NCBI GenBank assembly: GCA_028719265.1
Contig: JAQUKF010000006.1
Coordinates: 1 to 20,598 of the forward strand
DNA from: Candidatus Omnitrophota bacterium
Lineage (GTDB): Bacteria; Omnitrophota; Gorgyraeia; Gygaellales; Profunditerraquicolaceae
Direction of reading: 5' to 3'
DNA: 20,598 bases
In this document: one piece after another, positions 1 to 6,625 of the stretch
Numbering within the stretch: position 1 is the stretch's first letter
How the letters are laid out: every line of letters begins with the position of its first letter
Position numbers and translations under genes: made by a program
The notes under the pieces: model-generated
The model's database searches: none
What the model saw: only the letters and a program-made list of their open reading frames with translations
What the model was told of the DNA's origin: nothing

Positions 1-1203
1 ATCAGCCATAAGCTTCTCCTGCGCGCCGGTCTTGCGCGCATGCTTATGGCCGGGGTATATTCCTATCTTCCTTTAGGGCTAAGGGTATTGGAGAATATCC
101 AGAGGATTGTCCGTCAGGAAATGAACGTCTGCGGTGCAAGCGAGTTGCTGCTTCCTGCCTTGCAGCCTTTGGAGCTTTGGCAGAAGACAGGGCGCGATAA
201 GGATTTAGGACAGGTTATGTTCGGGTTCAGGGACCGCCGGGGCAGGAATGTCTGCCTGGGGCCGACCCATGAAGAGGCGATCACGGAGCTGGTAAAAAGC
301 CAGGTCTCCAGTTATAGGCAGCTGCCGTTGCTTCTCTACCAGATACAGACAAAGTTCCGCGATGAGATCCGTCCGCGTTTCGGCTTGATCCGCGCCTGCG
401 AATTCATCATGAAGGACGCGTACAGCTTTGACCAGGATGAGGCGGGGTTGGACAGGAATTATCAGGCGATGTTTGAAGCTTACAAGAGGATATTTTTGCG
501 CCTGGGATTGAAGATATTGATCACCGAGGCGGATTCCGGCGTAATGGGAGGAAAGGTTTCGCACGAATTCATGGTCCCCAGCCGGGACGGGGAGGATGTG
601 GTTTTGTCGTGTCCGCAGTGCGGCTCAGCCAGGAGTTTTAACGAGGGGGCTAGCCCGGACTGCCTGAAGTGCAAGGCAAAGATGGATAAGTTGAACTGTA
701 TCGAGGTAGGTCATATTTTCAAATTAGGGACGAAATACAGCCAGGCGATGCAAGCCAATTTTTCGGACGCAAAAGGCCAGCTAAAGCCTGTAATCATGGG
801 CTGTTATGGTATCGGCGTATCGCGCTTGGTCTCCGCGGTCATCGAGCAAAACAACGATGAGGAGGGGATCATCTGGCCGCCAGAGGTAGCTCCGTTTGAA
901 GCGGTCATACTTCCTTTGGATACGGGAAATACGGAGATCATGGATCTGGCGGGGAGCATATACAGGCAGCTTGTTGATTCAGGCAGAGAGGCGCTCATGG
1001 ATGACCGGGATGAGAGGGCGGGGATAAAATTCAAAGACGCCGACCTTTTGGGTATTCCCCTGCAGGTGACCATCGGCCGCAGCTGTCTTAAGGATAATAC
1101 AGTTGAGATCAAGCTGCGCCGCAGCAAGGAAAAGATAGTTTGTCCGCGGGAGCAGGCATTGGATGAGATAAAACGTTTAACCAGCGCAGAGGGAAATAAA
1201 TGA
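1..1203 (+). CDS. proS: Prolyl-tRNA synthetase lacking the INS editing domain (5' partial)
   Basis: Class II synthetase that charges tRNA-Pro in the cytoplasm. The reading frame is open from base 1 and begins ISHKLLLRAG, which matches a point about 20 residues inside bacterial ProRS, so the true start lies left of the window. Internal ATGs at 40 and 46 are not the start. Class II features seen: PTHEEAIT, motif 2 around FRDEIRPRFGLIRACEF, motif 3 GCYGIGVSRL, and a C-terminal anticodon-binding domain with DDRDERAGIKF. Between SHEF and IEVGHIFKLGTKYS, bacterial-type enzymes normally carry a deacylase (INS) domain of roughly 180 residues. Here only a short linker remains, with two CxxC pairs (codons 204/207 and 221/224 of this fragment). 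The stop TGA overlaps the next start (ATGA). Family assignment is very secure; absence of INS is read directly. Confidence 0.97.
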   Translation: MSHKLLLRAGLARMLMAGVYSYLPLGLRVLENIQRIVRQEMNVCGASELLLPALQPLELWQKTGRDKDLGQVMFGFRDRRGRNVCLGPTHEEAITELVKSQVSSYRQLPLLLYQIQTKFRDEIRPRFGLIRACEFIMKDAYSFDQDEAGLDRNYQAMFEAYKRIFLRLGLKILITEADSGVMGGKVSHEFMVPSRDGEDVVLSCPQCGSARSFNEGASPDCLKCKAKMDKLNCIEVGHIFKLGTKYSQAMQANFSDAKGQLKPVIMGCYGIGVSRLVSAVIEQNNDEEGIIWPPEVAPFEAVILPLDTGNTEIMDLAGSIYRQLVDSGREALMDDRDERAGIKFKDADLLGIPLQVTIGRSCLKDNTVEIKLRRSKEKIVCPREQALDEIKRLTSAEGNK

Positions 1204-2462
1204 TGACGGGAAAAAGCATGGAGGCGGGTGAGAAGAACGGTTTGTTCGATCAGGTCCTGGAGAGACTAAACGGCCAGGAGGAGATAAAATCAAGTTATCC
1301 TAAGGCAAAAGACCAGGCGTTTTTATCTTCCGTATTGCGCGTTATCCGTGAGGTGGCCAGGGATAACAAAGTGCAGCTGCCGCGCATACAGGAGGAAGAG
1401 CTTTTGAATGAGGTGGTTTCCTATCTTCTTGAACTCGGTCCGCTGGGCATATTGCTTAAGGATCAGGGTATCTCGGAGATAATGATCAACGGGCCGCACC
1501 AGGTATATATAGAGCGGAACGGTAAAATAGAGATGACGGACATCAATTTTGCCGATGAGGCGCACCTCGATTATTTTATCGAACGCATCCTTGATTATTC
1601 CGGCAGGAGGGTGAACAGCCTGGAGCCTTACGTGGACGCCCGCCTGAAGGACGGATCGAGGGTGAATATTGTAAAAAGCCCGGTTTCTTCCATTGGTTCC
1701 CTGTTAACTGTCAGGAAGATGTCACACCGTTTCCTTACCCTCGAGGACCAGGTGCGCTTAAAGACGCTTAATACCTTGGCGGCGGATTTCCTGAAGGCAT
1801 GCGTTTCCGCCAGGCTGAATATACTGATCTGCGGAGGCGCCGGCTCAGGGAAGACCACTATGCTCAATGCGCTGGCGGGCAATATCCCGGAAGAGGAGAG
1901 GATTGTCACCATAGAAGATACCAGGGAATTGTGTTTTGCCCATAAGCATTTCGTGCCGCTTGAGACAAGGATCGCCAACAGCGAAGGCAAAGGAGAGATC
2001 TCCATACGTTCGCTGCTGAAAAACGCTTTGCATATGAGGCCGGACAGGATCATCGTAGGGGAGGTGCGCGCCGAGGAACTTTGGGATATGCTCCAGGCGA
2101 TGAATACCGGCCATGACGGTTCGATGACCACGCTGCATGCCAATTCGGCTTATGACGCTATGGACCGGCTTGAGATGCTGGCGCTTTTGGGCAACCCGAA
2201 TATTTCAAGCGAGGTAGCCCGCAGGCAGATAATCTCGGCGGTGGACCTGATCATCCATATGGCCAGGCTATCCGACGGTTCGCGCCGGCTGTTACAGGTA
2301 AGTGAAGTCAGGAAGGGTAAGGATTACGGGCTTGACGACATTTTTATCGTCGGCCAGGAAGGAAAAGGAATCAGCGAGCTGAAACCTACCGGACAGTCCT
2401 TGCGCTGTTACAACAAAATAAAAGCCAGGACGAGTTATATCGATAAGCATTTTGAGCGTTGA
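1200..2462 (+). CDS. cpaF: CpaF/TadA-type secretion ATPase (type II/IV secretion, VirB11 family)
   Basis: Hexameric cytoplasmic ATPase of the CpaF/TadA group, which power Flp/Tad pilus assembly or related secretion. The N-terminal domain contains GPLGILLKDQGISEIMINGP (residues about 80-99), the CpaF N-terminal signature. The catalytic core has Walker A GGAGSGKTT (212-220), an Asp box VTIEDTREL, a Walker B-like stretch RIIVGEVR (283-290) and a His box TGHDGSMTTLHAN (303-315). All nucleotide-binding elements look intact, and 420 residues is normal for CpaF. The ATG shares bases with the proS stop, suggesting translational coupling. No other Tad genes (pilin, TadB/C, secretin, CpaE) are adjacent, so its partners must be elsewhere. 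Placement inside a translation operon is unusual. The exact system served (Tad pilus or another export machine) cannot be told from sequence alone. Confidence 0.9.
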   Translation: MMTGKSMEAGEKNGLFDQVLERLNGQEEIKSSYPKAKDQAFLSSVLRVIREVARDNKVQLPRIQEEELLNEVVSYLLELGPLGILLKDQGISEIMINGPHQVYIERNGKIEMTDINFADEAHLDYFIERILDYSGRRVNSLEPYVDARLKDGSRVNIVKSPVSSIGSLLTVRKMSHRFLTLEDQVRLKTLNTLAADFLKACVSARLNILICGGAGSGKTTMLNALAGNIPEEERIVTIEDTRELCFAHKHFVPLETRIANSEGKGEISIRSLLKNALHMRPDRIIVGEVRAEELWDMLQAMNTGHDGSMTTLHANSAYDAMDRLEMLALLGNPNISSEVARRQIISAVDLIIHMARLSDGSRRLLQVSEVRKGKDYGLDDIFIVGQEGKGISELKPTGQSLRCYNKIKARTSYIDKHFER

Positions 2463-2475
2463 GGGCACAATAGAT

Positions 2476-2934
2476 ATGGACCGTGAAAATCTGAAAGAGG
2501 AGATAAAATCAACGGCGGCCAGACTGTTCGGCGCGCATGGCTTCCTGCTGGTTGATGCCGTTGTAAAGCAGGACGGCGCGGGTGTTACGTTTGGATTGCT
2601 TGCGGATAAGCCGCAGGGAGGCATCAGCCTGGAGGATTGCGCATCGTTAAACCGCCTTCTGCGGGATGAACTGGATACAATGGGTATATTGTCGGGCCAA
2701 TACACTCTTGAGGTGTCTTCTCCCGGCCTGGACAGGCCATTAAAGACAAAAGAGGATTTCATGCGCTGCCGGGACAGGCGGGCGGTGTTTTTCCTTAATG
2801 ATTCGATAAACGGGAAATGCGAGTGGAGCGGTTTGATCAGAGAGGTAAATGAAACATCCGTACTCATATGTCCGCAGGGGGAGGTTTTGGAGATACCCCT
2901 GATAAAGATAAACAAAGCAAAACTGTTAATTTAA
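2476..2934 (+). CDS. rimP: Ribosome maturation factor RimP
   Basis: RimP assists late assembly of the 30S ribosomal subunit. The family hallmark YTLEVSSPGLDRPLKTKEDF is present, preceded by the N-terminal alpha/beta domain with ISLEDCASLNRLLRDEL and followed by an SH3-like C-terminal domain ending in IPLIKINKAKLLI. About 152 residues is typical. I chose the ATG at 2476 because GAGGG at 2461-2465 lies 10 bases upstream as a ribosome binding site. A TTG at 2452 is in frame, would add eight residues and would overlap cpaF by 11 bases, but it has no such site. The rimP-nusA-infB order is the widespread bacterial arrangement. A 146-base leader separates it from nusA. Confidence 0.93.
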   Translation: MDRENLKEEIKSTAARLFGAHGFLLVDAVVKQDGAGVTFGLLADKPQGGISLEDCASLNRLLRDELDTMGILSGQYTLEVSSPGLDRPLKTKEDFMRCRDRRAVFFLNDSINGKCEWSGLIREVNETSVLICPQGEVLEIPLIKINKAKLLI

Positions 2935-3080
2935 AGGAGAACGTTCCGCTTTAAGCATTTTCGGTTTTACCTGAAATGCCAAGCATGCGGGATTAATTGC
3001 GCTTTCAGCTTACTTATGCCGCTGTTTTTAACCCGGCAGGTGTTCGTAAGCCAGGCGCTCATTAAAACGGAGAATTCAAA
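2935..3080 (+). promoter_or_regulatory. Structured leader upstream of nusA
   Basis: A 146-base non-coding gap, the longest between genes in the first half of the window. It can form several hairpins: GCATTT (2955-2960) with AAATGC (2974-2979), extended inward by a T-G and two G-C pairs around a C/T mismatch; TGCCG (3017-3021) with CGGCA (3034-3038); and an enclosing stem GCTTAC (3008-3013) with GTAAGC (3046-3051). The 3' arm of the outer stem runs into TAAGCCAGGCGCTCATT (3047-3063), which recurs with one change upstream of rplS. A ribosome binding site GGAGA precedes the nusA ATG. I see no convincing sigma-70 promoter. A cis-regulatory RNA is an inference from this shared sequence and pairing. 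Confidence 0.5.
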
Positions 3081-4349
3081 ATGAGTCAGGAACTTTTAGC
3101 GATTATTGAGCAGATTGAACGTGAAAAAGGGATCAAGAAAGAGGTCATGCTGGAGGCGGTAGAGAGCGCGATGCTCAGCGCCGCCAAACGGGTGATCGAT
3201 TTGAAGCCCGAGGAGGAATTCAGGGTCGAGATTGACCGCTCTACGGGGGAGATATGCGCCTTTCGCAACAATGAGAAGATAACCAACATAGATTTCGGGC
3301 GTATTGCCGCTTCCACCGCGCGCCAGGTTATAATCCAGAAGATGCGCGAAGCGGAGAAGGATGTTGTTTTCGGCGAATTCCAGAGCAGGGTGGGAGAGAT
3401 CGTCAGCGGGACGGTTTATCGTTTTGAAAAAGGCAATGTGATAGTGGATCTTTTGGGAAAGGCCGAAGGGATCCTTCTTAAGCGCGAACAGTCCCCGAAA
3501 GAAGAGTTCAAACAGGGACAGCGCATCCGCGCTTACGTGGTCGAGGTAAAGAAGGATGTGAAAGGGCCGCAGATCATTCTGTCGCGCGCCCATCCCAACC
3601 TGGTCAAGGAATTGTTCGAACTGGAGGTCCCCGAGATCTATGAAGGGATAGTTGAGATCAAGGCGATATCCCGCCAGGCGGGGGAAAGGACCAAGATATC
3701 CGTCTGTTCAAAGAATGATAAGGTTGATTCCGTGGGTGCCTGCGTAGGAATGCGCGGTAACCGCGTGAGGAACATCGTTAATGAGCTTCAAGGCGAAAAA
3801 ATCGACATTGTGCGTTTTAACGACGATGTGCGTGAATATATCAAGGCCGCCCTTTCCCCGGCGAAGGTTTCCGAGATAAAACTGGACAGGGAAAAAATGA
3901 AGGCCGAAGTGATCGTCGATGACGACCAGCTTTCCCTGAGCATAGGCAAACACGGGCAGAATGTGCGCCTGGCATCCAGGCTGGTAGGATGGGAACTGGA
4001 TATCCGCACCAAGAGCATGATCGCTGCCGAGATCTTAGGCGGTCCACAGCAGGGCCAGGCAGCCCAGAAGGATGAAGCAGCCGAAGAGCAAGAACCTAAG
4101 GCGAAGAAGGCCAAAAAGGAAACCAAGAAACAGGCAAAAAAGGAATCCAAGAAGGCGGCCAAGAAAGAAGATTCCGGCCTGGCAGGACTTTCCGGCATAG
4201 GAGACAAAACCATAGACAGCCTGAAGGAAGCCGGGATCAAGAGTATCGCCGATATAATCAAGGTTAAAGAAGAAGGATTGATGAAAGTAAAAGGTATCGG
4301 AGAGAAAAAGGCCCAGAAGATAGTCGCGGAGGCTAAAAAGATAGCTTAA
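3081..4349 (+). CDS. nusA: Transcription termination/antitermination factor NusA with C-terminal HhH tail
   Basis: Binds RNA polymerase and nascent RNA to control pausing, termination and antitermination. Order of parts: a RNAP-binding N-terminal domain (MSQELLAIIEQIEREKGIKK and DFGRIAASTARQVI, residues 1-100), an S1 domain (about 105-158), KH1 (VGACVGMRGNRVRNIVNELQ, about 218-237) and KH2 (SLSIGKHGQNVRLASRLVGW, 285-304). A strongly basic Lys/Ala-rich linker (about 326-364) follows, then one helix-hairpin-helix module (GLSGIGDKTIDSL and MKVKGIGEKKAQKI, 369-414). The N-terminal domain is compact: TGEICAF leads almost directly to DFGRIAA, where Bacillus NusA has about 30 more residues. The HhH tail occupies the place of the acidic repeats of proteobacterial NusA. 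The ATG at 3081 follows GGAGA. Confidence 0.96.
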   Translation: MSQELLAIIEQIEREKGIKKEVMLEAVESAMLSAAKRVIDLKPEEEFRVEIDRSTGEICAFRNNEKITNIDFGRIAASTARQVIIQKMREAEKDVVFGEFQSRVGEIVSGTVYRFEKGNVIVDLLGKAEGILLKREQSPKEEFKQGQRIRAYVVEVKKDVKGPQIILSRAHPNLVKELFELEVPEIYEGIVEIKAISRQAGERTKISVCSKNDKVDSVGACVGMRGNRVRNIVNELQGEKIDIVRFNDDVREYIKAALSPAKVSEIKLDREKMKAEVIVDDDQLSLSIGKHGQNVRLASRLVGWELDIRTKSMIAAEILGGPQQGQAAQKDEAAEEQEPKAKKAKKETKKQAKKESKKAAKKEDSGLAGLSGIGDKTIDSLKEAGIKSIADIIKVKEEGLMKVKGIGEKKAQKIVAEAKKIA

Positions 4350-4360
4350 TTTTATACGAA

Positions 4361-4374
4361 GCCTTATATAAGGC
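4361..4374 (+). promoter_or_regulatory. Perfect palindrome between nusA and infB
   Basis: GCCTTATATAAGGC is fully self-complementary over 14 bases and sits in the 42-base nusA-infB gap, 18 bases before the AGGGGG-containing ribosome binding site of infB. As RNA it could form a 5-bp stem with an ATAT loop; as DNA it could be a dimer binding site. No run of T follows, so it is not a standard rho-independent terminator. Function unknown. Confidence 0.35.
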
Positions 4375-4391
4375 AGTTTAGGGGGAATATT

Positions 4392-6617
4392 ATGCCCAAA
4401 GCTAAAAAAGAAAAAACAACGAAAAAAACAGCCAAGCCTGCCGCGCAGAAGCGCGTATCGGTTCATCAGGTTGAACCGCATGCAGCGCAGAAGCGCGTAT
4501 CGGTTCATCAGGCCGTGTCTTCCAGGACAGGCGCAAAGACCAAAAAGGCTGTTCCCAAAATCCATACTTTGAAGTCTAAGGCTGCGGTCAAACCGCCAAG
4601 GGCCGGTTCAAAAAGCAAAAAGGAAGAGCCTGTTCAGGCGATCAAACCGGCGGGAAAGCATGAGATAAAGCCCGATGCCAAAATAGAGGTTAAGCCCGCG
4701 CAAACGCATAAGGCGGCAGTAAAGCATGAAACGAAAGCGCAGGTGCATCATGCGGCTAAACCGCAGGTAAAAACTGCCCATGAACCGGAAGCTAAAGCGC
4801 AGCCGCTTGCGCATGAAATAAAGACGGAGCCTTCCGTTGAAACCAAGGCGGCGGCCACCCCGGGCAGGGTGATCGAAATTGAGATCCCCATTACCCTGAA
4901 AGACCTGGCGGTAAAATTACAGGAGAAATCGAGTATCCTCATAAAGCATTTTATGGGTATGGGGATGATGGTCGGGATCAATCAACCCCTGAGTGAAGAG
5001 GCGGTAAATAAGCTTTGCGCAAAATACAACTGTGTGGTCAAGAAGGCGCTTACCGCCGAAGATGCGGCTTTACAGGAGCATAAAGAGCATGACAGGCCGG
5101 AGAACCTTAAGAAGCGTTCTCCCGTGGTTACTTTTATGGGGCATGTTGATCACGGAAAGACTTCCTTGCTGGATGCCATTCGCAAGACCAAGGTAGCCGA
5201 AGGAGAGCATGGAGGCATTACACAGCATATCGGCGCTTACCGGGTGAGCCTGCCGGAGGGAGAGATCACTTTCCTGGATACTCCCGGCCATGAAGCGTTC
5301 ACCGCTATGCGCGCAAGAGGCGCCAGCCTTACCGATATCGTTGTCCTGGTAGTCGCAGCCGACGACGGGATAATGCCGCAGACCCAGGAGGCGATCGACC
5401 ATGCCCGCGCAGCCGGAGTTGCCATTATTGTCGCGGTAAACAAGATAGATAAGCCGCAGGCTAATATCGATATGGTCAAAAAGCAATTATCGCAAGCGGG
5501 CCTGACCGCGGAGGATTGGGGAGGCAAAACGATCACGGTGCCGGTATCCGCCAAGACCGGCGAAGGCATAGACAATCTCCTGGAGATGATCCTGCTGCAG
5601 GCGGAAATAATGGAATTAAAAGCAAACCCCAACCGCCTGGCGAACGGAGTGGTCGTTGAAGCGAGGATGGCAAAAGGCAGGGGGCCGGTAGCTACCCTCC
5701 TTGTGCAAAACGGAACTTTGCATCTTAATCAGAATATAATTGTCGGTAACCTGTACGGCAAGATCCGGGCGATGCTCAATGACCGGGGCCAATCGGTGAC
5801 CGCCGCAGGATGCGCCTGTCCGGTAGAGGTACTGGGTATAAGCGGTATCCCCCAGGCAGGAGAGCAGTTTTTCGTGATCGAGGACGAAAAACAGGCAAAG
5901 GAACTGGTTGAGGCGCGCCTGGAAAAAGAAAGGCAGCAGCAGATAAAGAGCGTAAAGAGGGTGAGCCTGGAAGACCTGCATGCCCAGATAGCCGAAGGCA
6001 AGATCAAGGAGTTGAAACTGATCATCAAATCCGATGTCCAGGGTTCGCTTGAAGCGATCAAGGATACGCTGGATAAGCTTAACGTTTCCGAGATAAAGAT
6101 CGAGGTTATACATGCCGGGGTGGGCAATATCAATAATTCCGATGTCATGCTGGCGGTAGCCTCCGACGCCCTGATCGTAGGCTTCAATGTTAACGCCGAT
6201 GATCTGGCAAAGGAGCTGGTCGCCAAAGAGGGTATCGAGGTCAAGCTATACAATATAATCTATGAGCTGGCAAATGATATAAAAGCCGCCGTAGAGGGTA
6301 TGCTTGACCCGAAGTTAAAGAAGATATTCCTGGGGAGGGCCGAAGTAAAAAAGATGTTCAAGCTTTCCCGTTCGGGACTGATCGCAGGATGCCTGGTGGC
6401 TAAAGGGAAGATCAACCGCAACAGCATGGTCACCGTGGTGCGTAACGGGCAGGATGTTTTTGAAGGCAAACTCTCCAGCCTGAAACGCTTCAAAGACGAC
6501 GTACGCGAGGTAACCGAAGGTTTTGAATGCGGGATAGCCGTCAGCGGTTTTGACCAGCTTATGGAAGGGGATATCCTGGAGGTTTACGATATAGAGAAGA
6601 TCGTCAGGAGGCTTTAA
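4392..6617 (+). CDS. infB: Translation initiation factor IF-2
   Basis: GTPase that brings fMet-tRNA to the 30S subunit and promotes subunit joining. Residues 1 to about 155 are a low-complexity Lys/Ala/His/Pro-rich arm, followed by an IF2_N module (ITLKDLAVKLQEKSSILIKH, 167-186). The G domain is complete: G1 GHVDHGKTS (250-258), G2 region GGITQHIGAY, G3 DTPGHEAFTAMRARGA (from 296), G4 NKID (350-353) and G5 SAKTGEG (386-392). Domain II and the C-terminal tRNA-binding domains follow to the normal IF-2 end (GDILEVYDIEKIVRRL). The N-terminal arm contains an in-frame duplicated segment, AQKRVSVHQ twice (see the repeat entry). 741 residues is within the family range. rbfA, which usually follows, is replaced by trpS. 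Confidence 0.98.
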   Translation: MPKAKKEKTTKKTAKPAAQKRVSVHQVEPHAAQKRVSVHQAVSSRTGAKTKKAVPKIHTLKSKAAVKPPRAGSKSKKEEPVQAIKPAGKHEIKPDAKIEVKPAQTHKAAVKHETKAQVHHAAKPQVKTAHEPEAKAQPLAHEIKTEPSVETKAAATPGRVIEIEIPITLKDLAVKLQEKSSILIKHFMGMGMMVGINQPLSEEAVNKLCAKYNCVVKKALTAEDAALQEHKEHDRPENLKKRSPVVTFMGHVDHGKTSLLDAIRKTKVAEGEHGGITQHIGAYRVSLPEGEITFLDTPGHEAFTAMRARGASLTDIVVLVVAADDGIMPQTQEAIDHARAAGVAIIVAVNKIDKPQANIDMVKKQLSQAGLTAEDWGGKTITVPVSAKTGEGIDNLLEMILLQAEIMELKANPNRLANGVVVEARMAKGRGPVATLLVQNGTLHLNQNIIVGNLYGKIRAMLNDRGQSVTAAGCACPVEVLGISGIPQAGEQFFVIEDEKQAKELVEARLEKERQQQIKSVKRVSLEDLHAQIAEGKIKELKLIIKSDVQGSLEAIKDTLDKLNVSEIKIEVIHAGVGNINNSDVMLAVASDALIVGFNVNADDLAKELVAKEGIEVKLYNIIYELANDIKAAVEGMLDPKLKKIFLGRAEVKKMFKLSRSGLIAGCLVAKGKINRNSMVTVVRNGQDVFEGKLSSLKRFKDDVREVTEGFECGIAVSGFDQLMEGDILEVYDIEKIVRRL
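4443..4512 (+). repeat. 28-bp exact direct repeat inside the infB N-terminal arm
   Basis: GCGCAGAAGCGCGTATCGGT plus eight more bases occurs at 4443-4470 and again, identical, at 4485-4512, with a 42-base period that keeps the reading frame. Each copy encodes AQKRVSVHQ. Each unit starts with a small inverted repeat (GCGC-AGAA-GCGC). The first copy also ends in a 7-bp inverted repeat (CGGTTCA 4459-4465 with TGAACCG 4472-4478). The encoded peptide differs in composition from the surrounding Lys/Ala-rich arm. Confidence 0.9.
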
Positions 6618-6625
6618 GGAAAGGC

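Noticed and set aside
40..1203. proS starting at the ATG at 40
   Set aside because: The frame is open to base 1 and the residues before that ATG (SHKLLLRAGLAR) are conserved ProRS sequence, so the gene is cut by the window edge.
1628..2143. Reverse-strand open frame of 171 codons opposite cpaF
   Set aside because: Opposite the conserved ATPase core, with Ser-rich composition typical of antisense frames and no recognisable motif.
2935..3080. tRNA gene in the rimP-nusA gap (as metY precedes the rimP-nusA operon in E. coli)
   Set aside because: No cloverleaf, T-loop GGTTCRA sequence or acceptor stem can be formed there.
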